Assembly: GCA_030614915.1 (NCBI GenBank)
Contig: JAUXAG010000024.1
Coordinates: 1-33,709 of the forward strand
Length of the DNA stretch: 33,709 bases
Direction: 5' to 3'
From: Actinomycetes bacterium
Lineage (GTDB): Bacteria; Planctomycetota; Phycisphaerae; JAACET01
In this document: positions 23,346 to 31,557 of the stretch, one piece after another
Position numbering within the stretch: the first letter of the stretch is position 1
Layout: every line of letters begins with the position of its first letter
The notes under the pieces: generated by a model
Databases searched by the model: none
What the model was told of the DNA's origin: nothing
The model's input: the letters and a program-made list of their open reading frames with translations, nothing else
Made by a program: the position numbers and the translations under genes

Positions 23346-24745
23346 TCGGCATAAATCATCGCAGCGCGCCGGTGGATGTCCGCGAGCGTTTTGCCTTGCC
23401 CAGTGACTTGGCTAAAAAGCTGCTGCGGACCATCCGGGCCGAGAAAATCTTTTCTGAGGCCTTGGTGCTGGATACCTGCAACCGCACGGAGGTCTATCTC
23501 GTTTCCAAAGCTAAACAGGACTCACTGAGGCATCTGCTGGGTCATATTACCCAGCTTAAACAAGCTTCGCCGGTAACTGATACTTCACTTTTCTATCACC
23601 ATCAGGGCTTGGACATGGTCAGGCACCTGTTTCGAGTTGCCGGAACTCTTGATTCGCAGATGGTGGGGGAGCATCAGATATTGGGCCAACTCAAAAACGC
23701 TTACCGCCTGGCTCTGGATGCGGGCACAGCCCGTTTTTTGCTGAATAAGCTCCTGCATTGGGCTTTTCGTGTGGGCAAGAGAGTTCAGACCCAAACCCAG
23801 TTGGGCCGGGGGTCGGTCAGCATTGCCACCTCCGCCGTAGAATTAGCTGGACAGGTCTTTTCCAAGCTGTCCGGCAAGACCGTGCTGCTGGCTGGAGCCG
23901 GTGAAACTGCCGAGCTTGCCGCCCAGGCCCTGCTTCGTTGCGGGGTCAGTGAGCTTATTGTGGCTAACCGGACCCTGAGCCGTGCGGAGAGGTTGGCTGA
24001 AGATTTCCTACAAAATCGGCGAGCGAAGAATCTCAAAGCTAAGACAGTATGCCCAGCTAGCCTCGACGAGCAAAACAAGGTTTGCCCGGTATTGGCCGGG
24101 CAAAAGGCTGAGGATGGATCAAGTACAGGCTCGGAGCAGCCTCTCAGGGCGCGAGCCATCGGCCTGGATGCGATTCCGTCGGTGATTGGGGGAGTGGACC
24201 TGCTGATTTGCTCCACTGGCTCGACCGAGCCGCTGCTTACTTACCAGAACGTGGCAGGCTTCCTTCGCCACGAAAACCATCCCTTGCTGATTATCGATAT
24301 CTCCGTGCCCCGCAATGTTGAAGCTCGCCTGGGCGAACTGCCGAATGTTTTCCTTTATAACATTGACGATCTGGATCTGCTGGTGGCCCGTAACCTCGAA
24401 CGACGCCGAGAAGAAATCCCTCGCGCTGAAGCTATTATTGACGACGAGGTCGAACAGTTCGGCAAGTGGCTGGACTCTCTGCAAGTGGCCCCGACCATTA
24501 AACTTCTGCAGCGACGCTTTGCCCAGCTGCAGGAGGCGCAGATCAGCCGTTACGGGCGCAAGTTCGCGTCGTCAGACCAGAAGGAGCTGGAGGAGTTTTC
24601 GAGAGGTCTGTGCAGCAAGATGCTTCATAAGCCGGTGGCCTTTCTGCGGGAGCTAGCAACGGATTCGGCCAACAGCGAGGGACTGGCGGCGGTCGATACC
24701 ATTCGGCGGATGTTCGATCTGGATTCTCTGGAGGAACAGAAGTGA
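23330..24745 (+). CDS. hemA: Glutamyl-tRNA reductase
   Basis: A 471-residue protein making glutamate-1-semialdehyde from glutamyl-tRNA with NADPH, the first committed step. Motifs: GINHRSAPVDVRERFAL at the N-terminus, the active-site C50 in DTCNRTEVY, MVGEHQILGQLKNAY near residue 110, and the NADPH-binding GAGETAELAAQALL. It is about 45 residues longer than usual, because of an extra segment at about residues 226-272 between the LAEDF helix and AIGLDAIPSVI. This insert contains a perfect DNA inverted repeat (24081-24104). The dimerisation helix at the C-terminus is complete (IKLLQRRFAQLQ onward). The gene start lies inside sirC and the stop overlaps hemC (GTGA). Confidence 0.95.
   Translation: MEISVIGINHRSAPVDVRERFALPSDLAKKLLRTIRAEKIFSEALVLDTCNRTEVYLVSKAKQDSLRHLLGHITQLKQASPVTDTSLFYHHQGLDMVRHLFRVAGTLDSQMVGEHQILGQLKNAYRLALDAGTARFLLNKLLHWAFRVGKRVQTQTQLGRGSVSIATSAVELAGQVFSKLSGKTVLLAGAGETAELAAQALLRCGVSELIVANRTLSRAERLAEDFLQNRRAKNLKAKTVCPASLDEQNKVCPVLAGQKAEDGSSTGSEQPLRARAIGLDAIPSVIGGVDLLICSTGSTEPLLTYQNVAGFLRHENHPLLIIDISVPRNVEARLGELPNVFLYNIDDLDLLVARNLERRREEIPRAEAIIDDEVEQFGKWLDSLQVAPTIKLLQRRFAQLQEAQISRYGRKFASSDQKELEEFSRGLCSKMLHKPVAFLRELATDSANSEGLAAVDTIRRMFDLDSLEEQK
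24081..24104. repeat. Perfect 9-base inverted repeat inside the hemA insert
   Basis: TTTGCCCGG (24081-24089), six-base loop, CCGGGCAAA (24096-24104). It codes for part of the extra HemA segment (about residues 251-259) and would form a strong RNA hairpin. The same GTTTGCCCGG occurs in the hairpin between hdrB and the next gene. Confidence 0.6.
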
Positions 24746-25707
24746 GCCGACTGGTGATAGGTACTCGCGGTTCAGCGTTGGCTCTCTGGCAGAGCGAACA
24801 TGTCCGCGCCGCTTTATTGGCGGAGCATCCTGATCTGGAAATCTCTTTGCAAGTTATCCGCACCAAAGGCGATAAGATTCTCGATTCGACTCTTTCTAAG
24901 ATCGGTGACAAGGGACTGTTTACCAAGGAGATCGAGAACGCTTTGTTGGATAAGACCATCGATTTGGCGGTTCACAGCCTCAAGGACTTGCCGACGGAGC
25001 TGCAGGAGGATTTGGCTATTGCTGCGGTAACGACCCGAGAGGACCCGGCCGATGTCCTGGTAGCAAAAGAGGGTTTGAAATTAGAGAGTCTTACGGCCGG
25101 GGCGAAGGTGCTAACGGGGTCTCTGCGTCGCCAAGCTCAGTTGCTGCATCGGCGGAGCGATTTGCTTATTGAGCCTGTCCGGGGCAACATCCAGACCAGG
25201 CTCAAGAAACTTGACGAGTCCGAGGCCCAGGCAATTGTTCTTGCCAAAGCCGGGCTAGTACGGTTGGGCCTGAGCGACCGCATCACTGAGCGACTCGACC
25301 CTGCCGAGTTTTTGCCGGCCTGCGGACAGGGAGCCCTGGCCGTCGAGATCCGCAAAGATAATAGCCGTCTGGCTGAGCTTCTACGCCCACTGGATAATCT
25401 GAAATCTCGGGCCACGACCACGGCTGAGCGGACCTTTTTGGCTGAGCTTGGCGGCGGCTGTCAAGTGCCCGCCGGAGCGTACGCCCGGATCAGCGGTGAA
25501 CCGGAAGTAATAGCCATCAACGCAATGGTTGCCAACCTTGATGGAAGCCAGTTATTGCGGGATTCGATCTCGGCGCCCGTTACCGGTCTGGATAGTGCGG
25601 TTGAGCTGGGGAGAAAAGTTGCTGAGCGATTGCGAGCCAAGGGCTGTCAGAAGATTCTCGATGAGGTCCTTGCTGAGTCTCCTCCTATACCGGAGCATAG
25701 ACAGTGA
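24742..25707 (+). CDS. hemC: Hydroxymethylbilane synthase (porphobilinogen deaminase)
   Basis: A 321-residue protein with GTG start overlapping the hemA stop. It polymerises four porphobilinogens to hydroxymethylbilane. Motifs: IGTRGSALALWQ at the start, DLAVHSLKDLPTEL with the catalytic Asp, TGSLRRQAQLLH, VRGNIQTRLKKL, and GGGCQVPAGAYA with C240, the dipyrromethane-cofactor attachment cysteine. Length is normal (about 310). The stop overlaps the start of cobA-hemD (GTGA), so translation is coupled along the pathway. Confidence 0.97.
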   Translation: MSRLVIGTRGSALALWQSEHVRAALLAEHPDLEISLQVIRTKGDKILDSTLSKIGDKGLFTKEIENALLDKTIDLAVHSLKDLPTELQEDLAIAAVTTREDPADVLVAKEGLKLESLTAGAKVLTGSLRRQAQLLHRRSDLLIEPVRGNIQTRLKKLDESEAQAIVLAKAGLVRLGLSDRITERLDPAEFLPACGQGALAVEIRKDNSRLAELLRPLDNLKSRATTTAERTFLAELGGGCQVPAGAYARISGEPEVIAINAMVANLDGSQLLRDSISAPVTGLDSAVELGRKVAERLRAKGCQKILDEVLAESPPIPEHRQ

Positions 25708-27227
25708 GTAATGGATGTGTGTATTTAGTTGGAGCCGGCCCGGGGGATCCGGGCTTATTGACGCTGCGGGGTAAAGAGGTGCTCGGGCGAGCAGATCTGG
25801 TGGTTTACGACCATTTGGTTTCTCCACGTTTGCTGGATTACGCTCCGCTGAAGGCTGAACAGATATATGTGGGCAAGCAGGCCTCAGCCCACACCCTCAG
25901 TCAGGATAAGATAAATCAATTACTTATCGATCGAGCCCGGGCCGGGGCCAAGGTGGTTCGGCTCAAGGGGGGAGATCCCTTCGTCTTTGGTCGGGGCTCA
26001 GAAGAGGCCTTGGCTTTGGTCGAAGCGGGCATAGCCTTTGAGGTCGTCCCTGGAATCACTGCCGGCACAGCTGCTCCTGCTTATGCCGGCATTCCCGTAA
26101 CCGACAGGAATTTTACCAGCAGCTTTACTATGATAACCGGGCACGAGGCCGAGGATAAAGCTGACTCCAGCATAAACTGGCAGAGCTTAGCCGCGAGCAA
26201 CAGCACTTTGGCCTTTTACATGGGTGTCAGGAATTTGCCCCGCATCTGCGCCAATCTGACCAAACACGGTTTAGCTCCCCAGACCCCAGCTGCTTTGATC
26301 CGTTGGGGTACCACCACACGTCAAGAGGTCCTGGTCGGTTCGGTCGCCAGCTTGCCCCAGCTGGCCAAAGAGGCAGATTTCAGATCCCCCGCCCTGCTTC
26401 TAATCGGCAAGGTGGTGGCCCTGCGGGAGAAGCTCAAGTGGTTCGAACGCCGGCCATTGTTCGCAAGGCGAATCGTTGTTACCCGGGCCCGGAACCAGGC
26501 CTCTGAGCTCAGCAGGCGTTTGGAGCAATTGGGCGCCGAGGTTATCGAGTTGCCCACTATTCGTATCGAACCGCTCGAAGACCCCACAGCTTTGCAGCAG
26601 GCTATCGGCCAGCTGGCTTCGTTCGACTGGATTATTTTCACCAGCACCAACGCGGTGGATGCCTTCTTCGGGGCTCTGGAAAAGGCGGGTCTGGATGCAC
26701 GGGCCCTGGTGGCCAACCGGATTTGCGTGATTGGTCCGGCCACGGCTGGGCGGCTGCGGCAGTTCGGAATCCGGCCCGACGTCCAGCCGAAGAAATTTAC
26801 CACTGCAGATGTAGTCGAGAGTCTTGCCTCGCGGCAGCAACTGACCGGCCGGCGGGTTCTGTGTCCCCGGGCGGACATTGCTCCCAAGGATTTGCCGGAG
26901 GCTCTAACGGCTGGGGGGGCCACGGTCAAAGAGATAGCGGCCTATCACACCGTGCCGGACAATACCAATGCCCAAGATGTGATTGAACTGCTGGGCCAAG
27001 GACAGATTCACTGGGTTACTTTCACCAGCAGCTCGACCGTGAAAAACTTTTTTGCGGTGGTCAAGCCCGAAGCATTGGCTGCGGGGGTGCGTTTGGCAAG
27101 TATCGGGCCGGCGACTTCGGCCACTTTAAAGCAGTTTGGATTTACCCCGGCCGTTCAGGCCGAGCAACATACTATCAACGGGCTCATTGAGGCTATAATT
27201 AGCCGGGAGAGCCCGGCAAAGGCGTAA
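25704..27227 (+). CDS. cobA-hemD: Fused uroporphyrinogen-III C-methyltransferase and synthase
   Basis: A 507-residue two-domain protein with GTG start. Residues 1-240 are the SAM-dependent uroporphyrinogen-III methyltransferase (CobA/SUMT): VGAGPGDPGLLTLRG near the start, the RLKGGDPFVFGRG motif near 85-97, and PVTDRNFTSSFTMITGH. Residues 250-507 are HemD, uroporphyrinogen-III synthase: FTSTNAVDAFF, VIGPATAGRLRQFG, VTFTSSSTVKNF and SIGPATSATLKQFG. The fusion makes uroporphyrinogen III and converts it directly to precorrin-2, which sends all flux to siroheme, as the Ahb route requires. No uroporphyrinogen decarboxylase gene (hemE) is present. ahbC starts two bases after the stop. Confidence 0.96.
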   Translation: MSNGCVYLVGAGPGDPGLLTLRGKEVLGRADLVVYDHLVSPRLLDYAPLKAEQIYVGKQASAHTLSQDKINQLLIDRARAGAKVVRLKGGDPFVFGRGSEEALALVEAGIAFEVVPGITAGTAAPAYAGIPVTDRNFTSSFTMITGHEAEDKADSSINWQSLAASNSTLAFYMGVRNLPRICANLTKHGLAPQTPAALIRWGTTTRQEVLVGSVASLPQLAKEADFRSPALLLIGKVVALREKLKWFERRPLFARRIVVTRARNQASELSRRLEQLGAEVIELPTIRIEPLEDPTALQQAIGQLASFDWIIFTSTNAVDAFFGALEKAGLDARALVANRICVIGPATAGRLRQFGIRPDVQPKKFTTADVVESLASRQQLTGRRVLCPRADIAPKDLPEALTAGGATVKEIAAYHTVPDNTNAQDVIELLGQGQIHWVTFTSSSTVKNFFAVVKPEALAAGVRLASIGPATSATLKQFGFTPAVQAEQHTINGLIEAIISRESPAKA

Positions 27228-27229
27228 GG

Positions 27230-28465
27230 ATGATTGGTATATCGAAATTATATTGCGGTACTGTAGAACCTTCCGACGTGCTGCGCTATGGCTCGTCGAG
27301 CAAGCAATTGCCCAGCCATCTGCTGCAGTTCTCGGCGGACAAGAAGCCGGTAGTGGTCTGGAACTGCACCCGGCGATGTAATCTCCGGTGCGTGCACTGT
27401 TATGCGCAGTCCGCCGACCAGGAATACAGCGGAGAAATGACGACGGCTGAGGGATTGGCCCTGCTGGAAGATTTGGCCCAGTTCGGCTCGCCGGTGGTGC
27501 TGTTCTCCGGAGGCGAGCCGCTGTTGCGCAAGGACCTTTTGGAATTGGCCGGTCGGGCGGTCAAGCTGGGCCTGCGGGCGGTTATCTCGACCAACGGTAC
27601 GCTGATAGATGCCAAACGAGCCGAGCAGCTCCGCGAGATAGGCCTGAGCTACGTGGGCGTTTCGCTGGATGGCATGGAGGGAACTAATGATAAGTTCAGG
27701 GGGATGAAGGGCGCTTTTGCCAAGGCTCTGACGGGCATCCGCAATTGCCTCAAGGCAGGGATAAAAGTGGGACTGAGATTCACCATCAACAAGCGGAACG
27801 TGGCTGACGTGGCGGATATCTTTTCGCTGCTGACGGATGAGAATATTCCGCGGGTGTGTTTCTATCATCTGGTGTATGCCGGCAGGGGAAGCGCTTTGAT
27901 GGAAGAGGACCTGGACCACGAGCAGACCCGCCGCGTGGTGGATCTGATTATCGACCGTACGGCCCAGATGCATGGGCAGGGCTTGGCTAAAGAGGTGCTT
28001 ACGGTTGACAATCATACAGATGGTCCTTACCTGTATCTGCGGATGGTTCGGGAAAAGAATCCGCGGGCTACAGATGTGATGGAGCTGTTGCGGATGAACG
28101 GCGGCAACTCCTCGGGGCGGGGCATTGGCTGTGTGAGCTGGGACGGGGCGGTGCACGCGGATCAGTTCTGGCGGCACGTTGCTTTCGGCAACGTCATGGA
28201 ACGAAAGTTTTCCGAGATTTGGACGGATTTATCGCACCCCCTGATGGCCAAGCTCAAGGATAAGCGTCCGTATCTGAAAGGGCGTTGCGGAGCTTGTAAG
28301 TTTCAGGATATTTGCGGGGGGAACTTCCGGGTGCGGGCCGAGGCGGCCACCGGTGATCTGTGGGCTCCGGATCCGGCGTGTTATCTGAGCGACGAAGAGA
28401 TAGGCCTGGCCCCGGCCAAGGGCGAGGGGCGGCAGAAATTCGAACAGCCGGCAGGAAAGGTTTGA
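27230..28465 (+). CDS. ahbC: 12,18-didecarboxysiroheme deacetylase, radical SAM
   Basis: A 411-residue radical SAM protein. The start MIGISKLYCG is the AhbC signature. The SAM cluster is C50-x3-C54-x2-C57, preceded by a further cysteine C46 (CTRRCNLRCVHC). Later text includes FSGGEPLLRKDL, a SLDGMEGTNDKFRG segment, CVSWDGAVHADQFW and the C-terminal cysteine set CGACKFQDICGG for an auxiliary cluster. AhbC removes the two acetate side chains of didecarboxysiroheme to give Fe-coproporphyrin III. NirJ, of the haem d1 pathway, is related, but no nitrite-reductase genes are near and the cluster contains AhbD and AhbA/B domains. hemB follows after 12 bases. Confidence 0.93.
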   Translation: MIGISKLYCGTVEPSDVLRYGSSSKQLPSHLLQFSADKKPVVVWNCTRRCNLRCVHCYAQSADQEYSGEMTTAEGLALLEDLAQFGSPVVLFSGGEPLLRKDLLELAGRAVKLGLRAVISTNGTLIDAKRAEQLREIGLSYVGVSLDGMEGTNDKFRGMKGAFAKALTGIRNCLKAGIKVGLRFTINKRNVADVADIFSLLTDENIPRVCFYHLVYAGRGSALMEEDLDHEQTRRVVDLIIDRTAQMHGQGLAKEVLTVDNHTDGPYLYLRMVREKNPRATDVMELLRMNGGNSSGRGIGCVSWDGAVHADQFWRHVAFGNVMERKFSEIWTDLSHPLMAKLKDKRPYLKGRCGACKFQDICGGNFRVRAEAATGDLWAPDPACYLSDEEIGLAPAKGEGRQKFEQPAGKV

Positions 28466-28477
28466 AAGGATTGAACC

Positions 28478-29455
28478 ATGGCTTTTCCTCAGCAAAGACT
28501 GCGGCGTCTTCGACGAACTGAAAACCTTAGGCGGCTGGTGCGGCAGACTCGCCTGGCAATTGACGATTTGGTCTATCCCATGTTCGTCTGCCCGGGCTCG
28601 GGAGTGCGCAAGGAAATCTCGTCTTTACCAGGCTGTTATCATTTATCTGCTGATAAGGCTGCTGAACAGGCCCGCCAATTGGCTTCTCTGAGGATTCCGG
28701 GAACGATTCTTTTCGGTTTGCCGGCCAGCAAGGACGCTCGCGGATCGAGCGGCTACGATCCAAGCGGTGTTGTCCCTCAGGCTATAAAAGCTATCAAGGA
28801 CGCAGCACCGGAGCTGGTGGTGATTACCGATGTGTGTTTGTGCGAATACACGGACCACGGCCATTGCGGAGTAATAGATTCAAACCAACAGGTGGACAAC
28901 GACGCTACGCTGGAGCTATTGGGCAAGATGGCGGTGGTTCATGCCCAAGCCGGCGCGGACATGCTAGCCCCTTCGGACATGATGGACGGGCGGGTGGGGG
29001 TGATCCGCAAGGCGTTGGATAGCGAGGGGTTCAGTCATTTGCCGATCATGAGTTGTGCAGTTAAATACTGCTCTGCGTTTTACGGCCCTTTCCGGGAGGC
29101 CGCAGATTCGACGCCGCAGTTCGGCAATCGTCGGGGCTATCAGATGGACCCGCCCAATGCTCGCGAGGCCCTGCTGGAGGCGGCGGCGGATATCGAGGAA
29201 GGAGCCGACATCCTGGTGGTCAAGCCGGCGCTGCCTTACCTGGATATTATCAGCCAGGTGCGGGCAGCTACGGATGTGCCGTTGGCTGCTTATAACGTTT
29301 CGGGCGAGTACGCTATGCTTTTGGCGGCTGAGGAAAAGAAGCTGATCGACGGCGAGGCGGCCATGCTGGAAATGCTCACCTGCATCAAGCGTGCCGGCGC
29401 TGATTTTATTCTTACCTACTTTGCTGAGCGGGCGGCCCGGGCCCTGGGCGCTTAG
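28478..29455 (+). CDS. hemB: Delta-aminolevulinic acid dehydratase (porphobilinogen synthase)
   Basis: A 325-residue protein, ATG at 28478 with AAAGGA upstream. It joins two 5-aminolevulinates to porphobilinogen. The zinc-type active site is visible: C120, C122 and C130 in [13 protein letters not shown]. The Schiff-base lysines lie in [17 protein letters not shown] and in [11 protein letters not shown]. The start [16 protein letters not shown] and the YPMFVCPG segment are typical. Its place between ahbC and ahbD, not next to hemC, is unusual for bacteria but fits a single operon for the whole pathway. Confidence 0.97.
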   Translation: MAFPQQRLRRLRRTENLRRLVRQTRLAIDDLVYPMFVCPGSGVRKEISSLPGCYHLSADKAAEQARQLASLRIPGTILFGLPASKDARGSSGYDPSGVVPQAIKAIKDAAPELVVITDVCLCEYTDHGHCGVIDSNQQVDNDATLELLGKMAVVHAQAGADMLAPSDMMDGRVGVIRKALDSEGFSHLPIMSCAVKYCSAFYGPFREAADSTPQFGNRRGYQMDPPNAREALLEAAADIEEGADILVVKPALPYLDIISQVRAATDVPLAAYNVSGEYAMLLAAEEKKLIDGEAAMLEMLTCIKRAGADFILTYFAERAARALGA

Positions 29456-29473
29456 GTGCAAAGGAACTGACCT

Positions 29474-31543
29474 GTGTCTGGACATCCTGGAAATCTCGAC
29501 AAGGGTGGTTATCTTCCGCAGCTGATCGCCTGGGAGGTTACGCGGTTTTGCCTGCTCTCCTGCAAACACTGCCGGGCGGCGGCCAAGGCTGAGCCTTATT
29601 CGGGTGAGCTGTCGACGGAGGAGTGCTTCAAGCTGTTGGATAACATCGCTTCGTTTTCTCGGCCGATTATTATCCTGACCGGCGGCGAGCCGATGATGCG
29701 ACCGGATATTTACGACATTGCCGCTCACGGGCACGAGCTGGGCCTGCCGGTGGTGATGGCCCCGTGCGGAATACTTATAGATGATGAGACTGCCGTAAAG
29801 ATCGTCCAGTCGGGCATCAAACGCATTTCCATCTCTCTGGATGGAGCCACGGCAAAATCTCACGATGCCTTTCGCCAGGTGGAGGGGGCCTTTGAAGGTA
29901 CGCTGGCCGGTTTGGAGGCCGCCAAGCGAGCGGGGCTCGAGTTTCAGATCAATACCACGGTGAGCCGACATAACCTCTCGGAGCTGCCGGCCATCCGTGA
30001 GTTGGCTATAAGGCTGGGGGCGAAGGTTTTCAATCCCTTCTTCCTGGTGCCCACCGGGCGGGGAAAGGAATTGGCCGACCAGGAGATTTCGCCGGAAGAA
30101 TATGAACAAACCTTGAGGTGGCTTGCGGAAAAGCAGAACTCTCCCGAAATAAAACAGCGGGTAACCTGCGCACCGCACTATCAGCGCATTCTGCGGCAAA
30201 TGCACGTGACGGGGATACGTCCGGTGAAAGGGTGTATGGGAGGACAGACCTTTGCCTTTATCTCCCACCGGGGTAAGGTGCAGATTTGCGGCTTCCTGGA
30301 GCTCGAATGCGGCGACCTTCGGCGGGAGGACCTGGATTTTCGCAAGATCTGGAAGACTTCGGAGGTTTTCCGGCGATTGCGTGATCTGGATAGCTATCAC
30401 GGGCGGTGCGGCTACTGCGAGTTTCGCAAGGTTTGCGGTGGCTGCCGAGCCCGGGCCTATGCTCTGACCGGCGACTACCTTGCTGAGGAGCCTTATTGCC
30501 TGTATCAACCACACGGTAAGAAGGGCAAAGAAAAGGACGCCGCTGAGCTTGATGATCTGGATAAGAAAATCATTTCGATAATCCAGGCGGATTTGCCCGT
30601 AGCCTTGCGGCCTTTCGGCGTATTGGCTGAACGCCTGTCGGAAAGTCCCGAGGAAATCATGGCCCGAATCAGGCGGGCATGCTCGGAAGGTATCATTCGA
30701 CGGCTGGGGCCGGTTTTTGATTCGCCTCGGCTGGGTTATGGTTCGACACTGGTGGCGGCGAAAATACCAGCCGAGCGCTTGGAGGAAGTGGCGGAATTGG
30801 TGAACCAGTTGGTCGGCGTTACTCACAACTACCGCCGGGAGCATACCTACAATCTTTGGTTTACTCTCACGGCTGCTTCGGCGGAGCAAATCGACAGCAT
30901 CCTTGACGATCTGCGGCGGCAGACCGGGATCGCCGAGTTTTATAGCCTGCCGGCGTTGGCAGTGTACAAAATCCAAGTCGATTTTCAATTGAACGAAAGG
31001 AGGACCGCTTCAGGGAACGTTCGGGCAGCGGGCCCGGGCGCTCGGCCGGCTGAGCCGGCTAAACTGGACGAGAGGCAAAAGCACTTGGTGCGACTCCTGC
31101 AAGAAAGTCTTCCGTTAGTGCCCGAACCCTTCGCGGAACTGGCTAAGCAAGTGGACTTCTCGGCTAAAGAGATTGTCCAGCAGATAGCGGACTGGCTTGG
31201 CGCCGGTCTGATCCGTCGGTTCGGGGCCGTGGTAGGGCATCGGGAACTGGGATTTGAGGCCAACGGGATGGCGGTATTCCAGGTAGACGACAATCGAATC
31301 GACGCTATGGGCGAAAAGATGGCAGAGCATCCGGAAATCTCCCATTGCTATCGTCGCCCGACGCTGGACGATTGGGATTATAATCTTTTTGCCATGGTTC
31401 ACGGACGCGGCCAAGCACAAGTCCGCCGATTCGTGGAGTCTCTGGCCGACGAACTGGGAATCAGCGAATATGATGTTCTGTTTTCGACGACCGAATACAA
31501 AAAGACGTCCATGAAGTATTTCCTGGAATCTGTCGAATCGTAA
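29474..31543 (+). CDS. ahbD-ahbAB: AhbD haem synthase fused to two siroheme-decarboxylase (AhbA/B) domains
   Basis: A 689-residue fusion, GTG start at 29474 behind AAAGGA. Residues 1-355 are an AhbD-type radical SAM enzyme: C26-x3-C30-x2-C33, LTGGEPMMRPDI, and the C-terminal cysteine set with CGYCEFRKVCGGC and a final PYC. It decarboxylates two propionates of Fe-coproporphyrin III to vinyls. Residues 360-510 are an Lrp/AsnC-fold domain with HNYRREHTYNLWF, and 531-680 another with CYRRPTLDDWDYNLFAMVHG. These are the two subunit types of siroheme decarboxylase, normally separate AhbA and AhbB. A 20-residue Pro/Ala-rich linker joins them. One chain thus carries the first and the last Ahb steps; the middle one (AhbC) is separate. 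Which domain is A and which B is uncertain. Confidence 0.9.
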   Translation: MSGHPGNLDKGGYLPQLIAWEVTRFCLLSCKHCRAAAKAEPYSGELSTEECFKLLDNIASFSRPIIILTGGEPMMRPDIYDIAAHGHELGLPVVMAPCGILIDDETAVKIVQSGIKRISISLDGATAKSHDAFRQVEGAFEGTLAGLEAAKRAGLEFQINTTVSRHNLSELPAIRELAIRLGAKVFNPFFLVPTGRGKELADQEISPEEYEQTLRWLAEKQNSPEIKQRVTCAPHYQRILRQMHVTGIRPVKGCMGGQTFAFISHRGKVQICGFLELECGDLRREDLDFRKIWKTSEVFRRLRDLDSYHGRCGYCEFRKVCGGCRARAYALTGDYLAEEPYCLYQPHGKKGKEKDAAELDDLDKKIISIIQADLPVALRPFGVLAERLSESPEEIMARIRRACSEGIIRRLGPVFDSPRLGYGSTLVAAKIPAERLEEVAELVNQLVGVTHNYRREHTYNLWFTLTAASAEQIDSILDDLRRQTGIAEFYSLPALAVYKIQVDFQLNERRTASGNVRAAGPGARPAEPAKLDERQKHLVRLLQESLPLVPEPFAELAKQVDFSAKEIVQQIADWLGAGLIRRFGAVVGHRELGFEANGMAVFQVDDNRIDAMGEKMAEHPEISHCYRRPTLDDWDYNLFAMVHGRGQAQVRRFVESLADELGISEYDVLFSTTEYKKTSMKYFLESVES

Positions 31544-31557
31544 GCTGAGCTATTCAC

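Noticed and set aside
27230-28465. Reading ahbC as nirJ of haem d1 synthesis
   Set aside because: The MIGISKLYCG start and the company of AhbD, AhbA/B and no nirS-type genes favour haem synthesis.
28964-30988. 674-residue open frame on the minus strand opposite hemB and the ahbD fusion
   Set aside because: It is antisense to two clearly recognised genes, has no recognisable motifs and reflects the codon bias of the real strand.
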